Below are positions 23,068 to 35,193 of a DNA stretch of 64,000 bases, piece after piece. The position numbers and the translations under genes are program-made. Position 1 is the first letter of the stretch; every line of letters begins with the position of its first letter. The DNA comes from Symsagittifera roscoffensis (Eukaryota; Xenacoelomorpha; Acoela; Convolutidae), in NCBI RefSeq assembly GCF_963678635.1, contig NC_087065.1, forward strand, positions 746,001-810,000, written 5' to 3'. The notes beneath the pieces were generated by a model that did not search any database, had not been told where the DNA came from, and saw only the letters and a program-made list of their open reading frames with translations.

Positions 23068-26000
23068 TTGTTTAAAACCTCGTTTAGAAGTATGATCCCG
23101 TTAAAAACCTCGTTTAGAAGTATGCTGCCGGTTGTTTAAAACCTCGTTTGGAAGTATGATCCCGTTAAAAATCTCGTTTAGAAGTATGCTACCGGTTGTT
23201 AAAAACCTCGTTTGGAAGTATGGTCCCATTGAAAAAAATAGCTTAGAAGTATGCTACCGTTCGTTAAAAACCTCCTTTAGAAGTATAATCCCCTCAAAAA
23301 TCTCGTTTAAAAAAATGCTGCCGGTTGTTAAAAACCTCGTTTGGAAGTATGATCCCCTTGAAAAAACTAGCTTAGAAGTATGCTACCGTTCGTTAAAAAC
23401 CTCGTTTAGAAGTATGATCCCGTTAAAAATCTCGTTTAGAAGTATGCTGTCGGTTGTTAAAAATCTCGTTGGGAAGTATGGTCCCGTTAAAAACTTCGTT
23501 TAGAAGTAAGATCCCGTCAAAATCTCGTTTGAAGTATGCTGCCGGTTGTTAAAAACCTCGTTTAGAAGTAAGATCCCGTTAAAAATCTTGTTTGAAGTAT
23601 GCTGCCGGTTGTTAAAAACCTCGTTTAGAAGTATGGTCCCCTTGAAAAAACTAGCTTAGAGGTATGCTACCGTTCGTTAAAAACCTCGTTTAGAAGTATG
23701 ATCCCGTTAAAAATCTCGTTTAGAAGTATGCTGCCAGTTGTTAAAAACCTCGTTTGGAAGTATCATCTCGTTAAAAACTTCGTTTAGAAGTAAGATCCCG
23801 TCAAAAATCTCATTTGAAGTATGCTGCCGTTTGTTAAAAACCTCGTTTAGAAGTAAGATCCCGTTAAAAATCTTGTTTGAAGTATGCTGCCGGTTGTTGA
23901 AAACCTCGTTTAGAAGTATGGTCCCATTGAAAAAACTAGCTTTGAAGTATGCTACCGTTCGTTAAAAACCTCGTTTAGAAGTATGATCCCGTTAAAAATC
24001 TCGTTTAGAAGTATGCTGCCGGTTGTTTAAAACCTCGTTTGGAAGTATGATCCCGTTAAAAATCTCGTTTAGAAGTATGCTGCCGGTTGTTAAAAACCTC
24101 GTTTGGAAGTAATGTCCCATTGAAAAAACTAGCTTAGAAGTATGCTACCGTTCGTTAAAAACCTCGTTTAGAAGTATAATCCCCTCAAAAATCTCGTTTA
24201 AAAGTATGCTGCCGGTTGTTATAAACCTCGTTTGGAAGTATGGTCCCCTTGAAAAAACTAGCTTAGAAGTATGCTAACGTTCGTTAAAAACCTCGTTTAG
24301 AAGTATAATCCCGTTAAAAATCTCGTTTAGAAGTATGCTGCCGGTTGTTAAAAACCTCGTTTGGAAGTAAGATCCCGCTAAAATCTTGTTTGCAGTATGC
24401 TGCCGGTTGTTAAAAACCTCGTTTAGAAGTATGATCCCATTGAAAAAACTAGCTTAGAAGTATGCTACCATTAGTTAAAAACCTCGTTTAGAAGTATGAT
24501 CCCGTTAAAAATCTCGTTTAGAAGTATGCTGCCGGTTGTTTAAAACCTCGTTTGGAAGTATGATCCCGTTAAAAATCTCGTTTAGAAGTATGCTGCCGGT
24601 TGTTAAAAACCTCGTTTGGAAGTATGGTCCCATTGAAAAAACTAGCTTAGAAGTATGCTACCGTTCGTTAAAAACCTCGTTTAGAAGTATAATCCCCTCA
24701 AAAATCTCGTTTAAAAGTATGCTGCCGGTTGTTAAAAACCTCGTTTAGAAGTAAGATCCCGTTAAAAATCTTGTTTGAAGTATGCTGCCGGTTGTTGAAA
24801 ACCTCGTTTAGAAGTATGGTCCCATTGAAAAAACTAGCTTAGAAGTATGCTACCGTTCGTTAAAAACCTCGTTTAGAAGTATGATCCCGTTAAAAATCTC
24901 GTTTAGAAATATGCTGCCGGTTGTTTAAAACCTCGTTTGGAAGTATGATCCCGTTAAAAATCTCGTTTAGAAGTATGCTGCCGGTTGTTAAAAACCTCGT
25001 TTGGAAGTATGGTCCCAATGAAAAAACTAGCTTAGAAGTATGCTACCGTTCGTTAAAAACCTCGTTTAGAAGTATAATACCCTCAAAAATCTCGTTTAAA
25101 AGTATGCTGCCGGTTGAAAACCTCGTTTGGAAGTATGGTCCCATTGAAAAAACTAGCTTAGAAGTATGCTAACGTTCGTTAAAAACCTCGTTTAGAAGTA
25201 TAATCCCGTTAAAAATCTCGTTTAGAAGTATGCTGCCGGTTGTTAAAAACCTCGTTCAGAAGTATGGTCTCATTGAAAAAACTACCTTAGAAGTATGCTA
25301 CCGTTCGCTAAGAACCTCGTTTAGAAGTATGATCCCGTTAAAAATCTCGTTTAGAAGTATGCTGCCGGTTGTTAAAAACCTCGTTTGGAAGTATGGTCCC
25401 GTTGAAAACTTCGTTTAGAAGTAAGATCCCGTCAAAAATCTTGTTTGAAGTATGCTGCCGGTTGTTAAAAACCTCGTTTAGAAGTAAGATCCCGTTAAAA
25501 ATCTTGTTTGAAGTATGCTGCCGGTTGTCAAAAACCTCGTTTAGAAGTATGGTCCTAATGAAGAAACTAGCTTAGAAGTATGCTACCGTTCGTTAAAAAC
25601 CTTGTTTAGAAGTATGATTCCGTTATAAATCTCGTTTAGAAGTATGCTGCCAGTTGTTAAAAACCTCGTTTGGAAGTATGGTCCCGTGAAAAACTTCGTT
25701 TAGAAGTAAGATCCCGTCAAAAACCTCGTTTGAAGTATGCTGCCGGTTGTTAAAAACCTCGTTTAGAAGTAAGATCCCATTAAAAATCTTGTTTGAAGTC
25801 TGCTGACGGTTGTTAAAAACCTCGTTTAGAAGTATGGTCCTACTGAAGAAACTAGCCTAGAAGTATGCTACCGTTCGTTAAAAACCTTGTTTAGAAGTAT
25901 GATTCCGTTAAAAATCTGGTTTAGAAGTTTGCTGCCGGTTGTTAAAAACCTCGTTTAGAAGTAAGATCCCGTTAAAAATCTTTTTTGAAGTATGCTGCCG

Positions 26001-29000
26001 GTTGTTAAAAACCTCGTTTGGAAGTATGATCCCATTGAAAAAACTAGCTTAGAAGTATGCTACCGTTCGTTAAAAAACTCGTTTAGAAGTATGATCCAGT
26101 TAAAAATCTCGTTTAGAAGTATGTTGCCAGTTGTTAAAAACCTCGTTTGGAAGTATGGTCCCGTGAAAAACTTCGTTTAGAAGTAAGATCCTGTCAAAAA
26201 TCTCGTTTGAAGCATGCTGCCGGTTGTTAAAAACCTCGTTTAGAAGTAAGATCCCGTTAAAAATCTTGTTTGAAGTATGCTGCCGGTTGTTAAAAACCTC
26301 GTTTAGAAGTATGGTCCCATTGAAAAAACTAGATTAGAAGTATGCTACCGTTCGTTAAAAACTTCGTTTAGTAGTAAGATCCCGTCAAAAATCTCGTTTG
26401 AAGTATGCTGCCGGTTGTTAAAAACCTCGTTTAGAAGTAAGATCCCGTTAAAAATCTCGTCTAGAAGTATGCTGCCGGTTGTTAAAAACCTCGTTTGGAA
26501 GTATGATCCCATTGAAAAAACTAGCTTAGAAGTATGCTACCGTTCGTTAAAAACTTCGTTTAGAAGTAAGATCCCGTCAAAAATCTTGTTTGAAGTATGC
26601 TGCCGGTTGTTAAAAACCTCGTTCAGAAGTAAAATCCCGTTAAAAATCTTGTTTGAAGTATGCTGCCGGTTGTTAAAAACCTCGTTTAGAAGTATGGTGC
26701 CTTGAAAAAACTAGCTTAGAAGTATGCTACCGTTCGTTAAAAACCTCGTTTAGAAGTATGATCCCGTCAAAAATCTCGTTTGAAGTATGCTGCCGGTTGT
26801 TAAAAACCTCGTTCAGAAGTAAGATCCCGTTAAAAATCTTGTTTGTAGTATGCTGCCGGTTGTTAAAAACCTCGTTTAGAAGTATGGTGCCTTGAAAAAA
26901 CTAGCTTAGAAGTATGCTACCGTTCGTTAAAAACCTCGTTTAGAAGTATGATCCCGTCAAAAATCTCGTTTGAAGTATGTGCCGGTTTTTAAAAACCTCG
27001 TTCAGAAGTAAGATCCCGTTAAAAATCTTGTTTGAAGTATGCTGCCGGTTGTTAAAACCCTCGTTTAGAAGTATGGTGCATTGAAAAAACTAGCTGAGAA
27101 GTATGCTACCGTTCGTTAAAAACCTCGTTTAGAAGTATGATCCCGTTAAAAATCTCGTTTAGAAGTATGCTGCCGGTTGTTAAAAACCTCGTTTAGAAGT
27201 ATGGTGCATTGAAAAAATTAGCTTAGAAGTATGCTACCGTTCGTTAAAAACCTCGTTTAGAAGCATGATCCCGTTAAAAATCTCGTTTAGAAGTATGCTG
27301 CCGGTTGTTAAAAACCTCGTTTGGAAGTATGATCCCGTTAAAAATCTCGTCTAGAAGTATGCTGCCGGTTGTTAAAAACCTCGTTTGGAAGTATGATCCC
27401 ATTGAAAAAACTAGCTTAGAAGTATGCTACCGTTCGTTAAAAAACTCGTTTAGAAGTATGATCCAGTTAAAAATCTCCTTTAGAAGTATGCTGCCAGTTG
27501 TTAAAAACCTCGTTTGGAAGTATGGTCCCGTGAAAAACTTCGTTTAGAAGTAAGATCCTGTCAAAAATCTCGTTTGAAGCATGCTGCCGGTTGTTAAAAA
27601 CCTCGTTTAGAAGTAAGATCCCGTTAAAAATCTTTTTTGAAGTATGCTGCCGGTTGTTAAAAACCTCGTTTAGAAGTATGGTGCCTTGAAAAAACTAGCT
27701 TAGAAGTATGCTACCGTTCGTTAAAAACCTCGTTTAGAAGTATGATCCCGTCAAAAATCTCGTTTGAAGTATGCTGCCGGTTGTTAAAAACCTCGTTCAG
27801 AAGTAAGATCCCGTTAAAAATCTTGTTTGAAGTATGCTGCCGGTTGTTAAAAACCTCGTTCAGAAGTAAGATCCCGTTAAAAATCTTGTTTGAAGTATGC
27901 TGCCGGTTGTTAAAAACCTCGTTTAGAAGTATGGTGCATTGAAAAAACTAGCTTAGAAGTATGCTACCGTTCGTTAAAAACCTCGTTTAGAAGTATGATC
28001 CCGTTAAAAATCTCGTTTAGAAGTATGCTGCCGGTTGTTAAAAACCTCGTTTAGAAGTATGGTGCATTGAAAAAACTAGCTTAGAAGTATGCTACCGTTC
28101 GTTAAAAGCCTCGTTTAGAAGTATGATCCCGTTAAAAATCTCGTTTAGAAGTATGCTGCCGGTTGTTAAAAACATCGTTTGGAAGTATGATCCCGTTAAA
28201 AATCTCGTGTAGAAGTATGCTGCCGGTTGTTAAAAACCTCGTTTGGAAGTATGATCCCATTGAAAAAACTAGCTTAGAAGTATGCTACCGTTCGTTAAAA
28301 AACTCGTTTAGAAGTATGATCCAGTTAAAAATCTCGTTTAGAAGTATGCTGCCAGTTGTTAAAAACCTCGTTTAGAAGTATGATCCCGTTAAAAATCTCG
28401 TTTAGAAGTATGCTGCCGGTTGTTAAAAACCTCGTTTAGAAGTATGGTGCATTGAAAAAACTAGCTTAGAAGTATGCTACCGTTCGTTAAAAGCCTCGTT
28501 TAGAAGTATGATCCCGTTAAAAATCTCGTTTAGAAGTATGCTGCCGGTTGTTAAAAACATCGTTTGGAAGTATGATCCCGTTAAAAATCTCGTGTAGAAG
28601 TATGCTGCCGGTTGTTAAAAACCTCGTTTGGAAGTATGATCCCATTGAAAAAACTAGCTTAGAAGTATGCTACCGTTCGTTAAAAAACTCGTTTAGAAGT
28701 ATGATCCAGTTAAAAATCTCGTTTAGAAGTATGCTGCCAGTTGTTAAAAACCTCGTTTGGAAGTATGGTCCCGTGAAAAACTTCGTTTAGAAGTAAGATC
28801 CTGTCAAAAATCTCGTTTGAAGCATGCTGCCGGTTGTTAAAAACCTCGTTTAGAAGTAAGATCCCGTTAAAAATCTTTTTTGAAGTATGCTGCCGGTTGT
28901 TAGAAACCTCGTTTAGAAGTATGGTGCCTTGAAAAAACTAGCTTTGAAGTATGCTACCGTTCGTTAAAAACCTCGTTTAGAAGTATGATCCCGTCAAAAA

Positions 29001-29912
29001 TCTCGTTTGAAGTATGCTGCCGGTTGTTAAAAACCTCGTTCAGAAGTAAGATCCCGTTAAAAATCTTGTTTGAAGTATGCTGTCGGTTGTTAAAAACCTC
29101 GTTCAGAAGTAAGATCCCGTTAAAAATCTTGTTTGAAGTATGCTGCCGGTTGTTAAAAACCTCGTTTAGAAGTATGGTGCATTGAAAAAACTAGCTTAGA
29201 AGTATGCTACCGTTCGTTAAAAACCTCGTTTAGAAGTATGATCCCGTTAAAAATCTCGTTTAGAAGTATGCTGCCGGTTGTTAAAAACCTCGTTTAGAAG
29301 TATGGTGCATTGAAAAAACTAGCTTAGAAGTATGCTACCGTTCGTTAAAAACCTCGTTTAGAAGTATGATCCCGTTAAAAATCTCGTTTAGAAGTATGCT
29401 GCCGGTTGTTAAAAACATCGTTTGGAAGTATGATCCCGTTAAAAATCTCGTGTAGAAGTATGCTGCCGGTTGTTAAAACCTCGTTTGGAAGTATGATCCC
29501 ATTGAAAAAACTAGCTTAGAAGTATGCTACCGTTCGTTAAAAAACTCGTTTAGAAGTATGATCCAGTTAAAAATCTCGTTTAGAAGTATGCTGCCAGTTG
29601 TTAAAAACCTCGTTTGGAAGTATGGTCCCGTGAAAAACTTCGTTTAGAAGTAAGATTCTGTCAAAAATCTCGTTTGAAGCATGCTGCCGGTTGTTAAAAA
29701 CCTCGTTTAGAAGTAAGATCCCGTTAAAAATCTTTTTTGAAGTATGCTGCCGGTTGTTAAAAACCTCGTTTAGAAGTATGGTCCCATTAAAAAAACTAGC
29801 TTAGAAGTATGCTATCGTTCGTTAAAAACCTCGTTTGGAAGTATAGTCCCGTTAAAAACTTCGTTTAGAAGTAAGATCCCGTCATAAATCTCATTTGAAG
29901 TATGCTGCCGGT

Positions 29913-30430
29913 TGTAGAAGTTGGCGTTGAACCTAAATAATCTGATTGAAAATTTTGTGTATTTTGTTGAGAAGTTGTTGAGAACTCGGGGTTACTTTGC
30001 ATCATACTATGAGAAAAAAACTAGAGGGTGTTGAAGATGAGGGTATAACAAATTGATACAGTGCGTCGGTGATGAATAAATTGTCAGACAATCGTAGTTG
30101 TTGTTTTTCGGTTTTGATTTAATGTCGTGTTCTGTTAAGGTCTTGTTGTAATGGGGAATAAACATACTATACGTTGGTTCATAATATGATTCGCTTAGTG
30201 GTGCGTAACGACGTGCGGGTGTTTTTGGTTGATAACGATGCGTGTTTTTCTTCAAAGATGTACGTATTTTCTACATATGATATGCGAGTAGATGATTAGG
30301 GTTGATGTGTTCGGCTAAGTGTAGGTGTTAATTGGGGGTCTAGGGATGGGATGGTACTTTGGAAATATTTGATAGGGGTTGTTCTAGCAATTTTGATGAC
30401 TATTTTTTCTTCGATGTATTTATTAAGTTT
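29913..30430 (-). pseudogene. Fragment of retroelement ORF-C (remnant in left arm)
   Basis: The minus strand matches the 5' part of ORF-C of the 18-kb element: an ATCTTTGAAGAA-like start and the segment translating to SDYLGSTPTS near 29,926-29,960, with stops and frame changes in between. It is broken off by the satellite array at 29,913. The mirror copy at 56,430 continues further. Confidence 0.65.
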
Positions 30431-31221
30431 TGGATCCTGATAATGTTCTTCAGCAAAAATGATGATTAAAAGCATTGCTAATACAAAACCAACTTTTGCT
30501 TTTTAAACATTTTTAAAGTGTCAATACTAGAACATTTGTCAAGGTTAAAAAATTCGTGAAAAGGTTGAAAATGTTTTTTCCTATCTAGTAAGTTGATACC
30601 ATCATTTTGAAAAATTGTTCAGTACCGTACCTGTTTAGGTGGACGATAGTTTTGGAGAAAGAAATTTAGGTTTGAATGAAGGAAGAGAAAATCGTAGAGT
30701 GAAATTTCGGTAGAATATGATTAGTAATTCTAAAATATCAGTAATGAAAGAATACGAAGCTAAAAAATGTAGAAAAAATTGAGAGAAACTTGGAAATCAC
30801 TGTTTTAAGATTCTTGTTTTAGGATGCTGAGTTTGGATTAGACATTTAAAGTGGTTCGCTTTATTAATTTTTTTTTGAGTTATCAAGAGGGGTCTAACTG
30901 TTTTTTGATAAGCGACAAGTGAGTTGAGTATGAAGAGTTTTTGGTAAAGGGAAATCTGGAGGCTTAGGTAGCAAACATCTGACTCTGTTTTTAATTGTGA
31001 GATGATCAGGGAATTCTTGGCAGGTAGGGCTGCTTTATTATAAAAGATCAGGTTGAATTTTTGTAAAGCTAATATAAAAAGTTCCTTTTGGTGATACTCT
31101 TGGTATAAATTAAGACAAAATTGTTGATTTTTGTTTTATTTGACAAAAATGGGTTGTAATTTTTTCATGATATTTATTTAGGTTGTCAACAATGCAACAA
31201 TGAAGGTACGGCTTATTTTTG

Positions 31222-33076
31222 ACCTGAAGGTTTTGGAGTTGAAGTTCAGATGGAAGTTATATCGGCTAATAAAAGTGATGGTGTTCAAATAAAGAGTGAG
31301 GTGATTTGATTGGTTGTTTTGAAACTAATTATTTTTGAGAAAAAAAGGTGTTGATAAATGGATATGTTGACATATGGATATAGGCGTTGAAAATATACTG
31401 AAATTTTGAAGATGTATATAAATATTGTTTCTGTTGATAACTTCATTGACATTTTTAATGAATCAGAAGTTTGCTGGAATTCTACTTTCTTTAAAATTTC
31501 AGTTTGGGTGCTTAAAACTTTTTAAGGGTACGAGAGTGAATCGACGTTTGAGGTCGTTAGACACTAGTATTACGAGATGGAGAAAACAAAATTGGTAATT
31601 GATCCAGGGAAAGCCTTGTTGATCAAACATCTAAAATGATTTGAAATTGAAATGTTAAGGATTTAAAGAAGTTAAGACTTTAAAGATTCAAGGATAGCCT
31701 TAATATTCTGATTGAAAGAATTATTTAGAATAAATTAAAATTAGGATTGGAAATAAAGGTCTGAAGGTTCAAAAAAAGGTTAGAAATTTAGAATTTAGAT
31801 GAGATTAGCTTTTTGAGCAAACTTTTGCATAATTTAGATGAAAAAACAAAGAAGCATAGTTCATGAAGACAGAAGTACTCAAGATGAAAAGAACTTTTTA
31901 TAGTTTTAATAAAACTAAAATAAATAGATTTTCTAACTATTTTAGTTTTATTGAATACTCAAATATTCTTAATACTGCTTGCTTTATTAATTATTTCTGT
32001 TCTGGCTGAAACTATAAATAATTCCAGCCTTCATTACGAGGCCAAACTGTGCATTGGATAGGAGCACAATTTGGTGTCTGTATGATCCTGGATTTGGTGT
32101 CTGTATGATCCTGGACACAAAATGCACAGTTTGGCCTCACATTGTTACAAATTGTTGTAAGTGTTAGTAAGTTGTCATGATTGGTTAGTTCTCAGTATTT
32201 TACATAAATAATTTATCAAGAATATAATTGCATATAATAAATACTAGTTTTATACTGGATCCTCTATAGAAGTTTTTCTGACAGACCAAACTAATGGTTC
32301 ATTATTTAATTCACAAGCGTTTTTTGTTTTCTTATTTCTGTTTCACTTGCTTGTTCAAACTTTAAAAGGTTTTGGAGTTGAAGTTCAGATGGAAATTATA
32401 TCGGCTAATAAAAGTGATGGTGTTCAAATAAAGAGTGAGGTGATTTGATTGGTTGTTTTGAAACTAATTATTTTTGAGAAAAAAAGGTGTTGATAAAGGG
32501 ATATGTTGACATATGGATATAGGTGTTGAAAATATACTGAAATTTTGAAGATGTATATAAAGATTGTTTCTGTTGATAACTTCATTGACATTTTTAATGA
32601 ATCAGAAGTTTGCTGGAATTCTACTTTCTTTAAAATTTCAGTTTGGGTGCTTAAAACTTTTTAAGGGTAGGAGAGTGAATCGACGTTTGAGGTCGTTAGA
32701 CACTAGTATTACGAGATGGAGAAAACAAAATTGGTAATTGATCCAGGGAAAGCCTTGTTGATCAAACATCTAAAATGATTTGAAATTGAAATGTTAAGGT
32801 TTTAAAGAAGTTAAGACTTTAAAGATTCAAGGATAGCCTTAATATTCTGATTGAAAAAATTATTTAGAATAAATTAAAATTAGGATTGGAAATAAAGGTC
32901 TGAAGGTTCAAAAAAAGGTTAGAAATTTAGAATTTAGATGAGATTAGCTTTTTGAGCAAACTTTTGCATAATTTAGATGAAAAAACAAAGAAGCATAGTT
33001 CAAGAAGACAGAAGTACTCAAGATGAAAAGAACTTTTTATAGTTTTAATAAAACTAAAATAAATAGATTTTCTAAC
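31222..33076. repeat. Direct duplication within the left arm
   Basis: About 31,222-31,930 is repeated almost exactly at 32,368-33,076 (shift about 1146 bp). Between the copies lies an internally deleted piece of the older LTR (about 31,970-32,275) and its flank. The right arm lacks this duplication, so it arose after, or during, palindrome formation. Confidence 0.8.
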
Positions 33077-33535
33077 TATTTTGTTTTGTTTTTTAATGAA
33101 TTATTTTAAAAATTGTAAAGTTTTTAAGGTTACTGCAGATTTTTTAGCATAAAAAAAATTAATCTAAATTGGTTTGGTATTTATGCTTTTTGTAATTATA
33201 CATCAATGAGAGATATATAGCTTCGGAATGAATCTTAAAACTCCGAGTATTGTAATTCATATTAGAGAAATATAAATGTAGTGTTCATGATTTTATAAAG
33301 GAATAAACGTTGCAGTCTGCTTTTTCATTTCACGATGTAGAAACTCGGCCTGTTGTTCGGGTGGTGACCCGGTGTGAGCTTGACTTTTCGTTTGAAATCA
33401 TTAGAGTTATTGAGACGTGGAGGCAAGCTAATTAAAAATTTTTTGCTGTTTAACACATCATGGTGTGTTTTTCATCTTATTTCTATTTCGTATTTGCTAA
33501 ATCTAAATCTGTGGAGGTCTGTTTGAGACTCTTGC

Positions 33536-33850
33536 TTGGTCCTACGAGACGAGTTTAAATCCGGGTGGCTCACTCATAGAGTAATTTCGGATAACGTACA
33601 CCGTCTTTTCGACACGCTATCTTATTTTTGGCCGGATAGATTCGCGCAACTTCTTAGTCTTATACCGATTCTAATCTTCCTCATATTTATCCTAGCCTCA
33701 ATAGATCTAGTGTATACTGAATTTGCAAGGTTTGAAATCGAGAACTATTCTGAAGAAGAGCAACTGCTTGCTTTATTAATTATTTCTGTTCTGGCTGAAA
33801 ATATAAATAATTCCAGCCTTCATTACGAGGCCAAACTGTGCATTGGATAG
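33536..33850 (+). other. Antisense frame across the older LTR
   Basis: A 104-codon frame runs antisense to the LTR and predicts one hydrophobic segment (LIPILIFLIFILASIDLVY). A related frame exists antisense in both 410-bp LTRs and in the mirror copy at 54,139-54,615. Within about 43 alignable codons there are no indels or stops. Changes include both silent and replacement substitutions, so selection is not shown. No known family is recognised. Confidence 0.25.
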
Positions 33851-34161
33851 GAGCACAATATGGTATTTGTATGATCCTGGATTCCAGAGACAAGTCTTTA
33901 AACATGTTAAAATTTTGTCGGAACGATCAAAGGAAAATAAAGATTAAAAGAAGAATAAAGGGAACGTCCTTGTTGAGGAATCCGCATACAATGCACAAAA
34001 TGCACAGTTTGGCCTCACATTGTTACAAATTGTTGTAAATGTTAGTAAGTTGTCATGATTGGTTAGTTCTCAGTATTTTACATAAATAGTTTATCAAGAA
34101 TATAATTGCATATAATAAATACTAGTTTTATACTGGATCCTCTATAGAAGTTTTTCTGACA
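33537..34161 (-). mobile_element. Older LTR, left-arm copy (about 625 bp)
   Basis: Begins TGTCAG and ends GGACCA on the minus strand. It is an inverted copy of 53,828-54,452, of the same length. Its 3' half aligns with the 3' half of the 410-bp LTR of the 18-kb element (shared CTCATAGAGTAATTTCGGAT and GGCCGGATAG, written on the plus strand). Both are followed by related primer-site and leader sequence (TCTCGAACA). I infer an LTR of a related, older family. Boundaries rest on TG/CA ends and homology only. Confidence 0.55.
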
Positions 34162-34769
34162 GACCAAACTAATGGTTCATTATTTAATTCACAAGCGTTT
34201 TTTGTTTTCTTATTTCTGTTTCACTTGCTTGTTCAAACTTTAAAATTATACCTAGCTTTCTCATGATGAAATGCAATGTACATTTACAATTCTTGCTGAC
34301 CTTTCATATGAACGATTTTCCTGTACCAGTACTATTAATTTTTTATTATGACGATCAACCCGTGTCTTTTTCTTGTCGTTGAACTTCGTAGGTTTTTGTG
34401 GGTACGTAGAAAATATTTGAGTATTCAAGATTTCTTTTCAATTTTTCAATAAGTTTTAATCCAAATAAAAGAGGAACATCGTGATGGATGACAATGATTC
34501 AAGTGCCATGTAACTAGTTGAGAGCTTCCAACCGGTGGATATTCAATTTCAATCGTTTTTTGATTATCCTCTACCTAATTAGAAGTTAACTTTCGCGTGT
34601 CTTTCTGTTTTTAATAGTTTTTGTTATTCTTCGAAATCCAAGTTCTTTTCTTTTTGCCTGAGTATATATTCATTCATTTTGCTTCCCCTGAATCAGGAAT
34701 CATCGCCTGAAATTCCTTATCTTCCTTTTCACCAGTTCGTCCCTACACCAAATTATTTCACTCACATGA

Positions 34770-34773
34770 TAAC
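34770..34773. repeat. Target-site duplication TAAC (left)
   Basis: TAAC directly before the LTR at 34,774 matches TAAC directly after the LTR at 53,163. The hairpin copies at 4238 and 5988 have a single TAAC at the same place. Confidence 0.9.
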
Positions 34774-35183
34774 TGAGTTAGGACCGAAGTGGTTAACTCA
34801 TAGAGTAATTTCGGATAGGTTACACCGTCTGCTCGTCACGCTATCTTATTTTCGGCCGGATAGGTTCGTGCAACTTCTTAGTCTAATACCGATCCTAATC
34901 TTACTCTTATACAATCTAGTCTTAGGTTGTTTAACTAGTCTCTGCTAGGCTCAATAGATCTAGGGTATACTGGTTTATTACGGCTGCTGAAGTTCTCTTG
35001 GAGAGGCAACTAATTTCTAAGTTAAATTCAAATCTCTCTGGTGCTGAAATTACAAGTAATTTCAGCACTTACAAATAAGTGGGTTGTTAGTTAGATGGAT
35101 CATGATTGGTTAATATTAAATACTTTACAGTGGTAAAATATCTAATTTATCCAATCATAAAATGTAGTTTAGATCAGGTTCCA
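34774..35183 (-). repeat. 3' LTR (410 bp)
   Basis: Minus-strand ends TGGAACC...CTAACTCA. Nine substitutions and no indels against 52,754-53,163. A minus-strand AATAAA lies near 34,972-34,977 (a polyadenylation candidate). A perfect inverted repeat lies at 35,041-35,068. Confidence 0.93.
35041..35068. promoter_or_regulatory. Perfect 13-bp inverted repeat in the LTR
   Basis: GTGCTGAAATTAC, two bases, then its exact complement. It is the same in the other LTR at 53,021-53,048, so it was present at insertion. The older 625-bp LTR has only a weak counterpart. It could be a protein-binding palindrome or an RNA stem near the R region. The role is not known. Confidence 0.75.
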
Positions 35184-35193
35184 CCCTTCCGGG
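35184..35193 (-). promoter_or_regulatory. Polypurine tract of the 18-kb element
   Basis: CCCGGAAGGG on the minus strand ends exactly where the 3' LTR (TGGAACC) starts, the expected position for plus-strand DNA priming in reverse transcription. Confidence 0.8.

Larger units (their letters stand above)
9330..29912 (+). repeat. Large minisatellite array of 29-34 bp monomers
   Basis: About 20.6 kb of head-to-tail monomers, roughly 650 copies at 31-32 bp each. Monomers share TTAAAAA-x(2)-TCGTTTAGAAGTATG and fall into classes by their 3' part: ATCCCG, GGTCCC, CTGCCGG and CTACCG. Longer monomers carry an added TTG or TCG. One variant (TTGAAAAAACTAGC) marks a regular position in the higher-order unit. 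The array opens with irregular monomers (9330-10,200) and ends abruptly against the palindrome at 29,913. Frames of 60-120 codons occur on the plus strand, but monomer lengths are not multiples of three, so I do not call a protein. Confidence 0.97.
29913..34773. repeat. Left arm of the giant palindrome
   Basis: Reading this block backwards gives 53,164-56,934 with very few differences. For example, an 82-codon frame at 30,007-30,255 (minus) and 56,592-56,840 (plus) differs by two residues. The arm is longer than its partner because it holds an internal duplication (31,222-31,930 repeated at 32,368-33,076). It stops at the minisatellite with two or three bases of shared sequence. Confidence 0.9.

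Noticed and set aside
9330-29912. Many plus-strand frames of 60-120 codons with similar peptides in the array
   Set aside because: Monomer lengths are not multiples of three, most frames start at TTG rather than ATG and end within two or three monomers; repeats without internal stops produce these by default.
9330-29912. Possible CRISPR-like array
   Set aside because: There are no unique spacers; the whole unit repeats with small changes, there are no cas genes and the context is eukaryotic.
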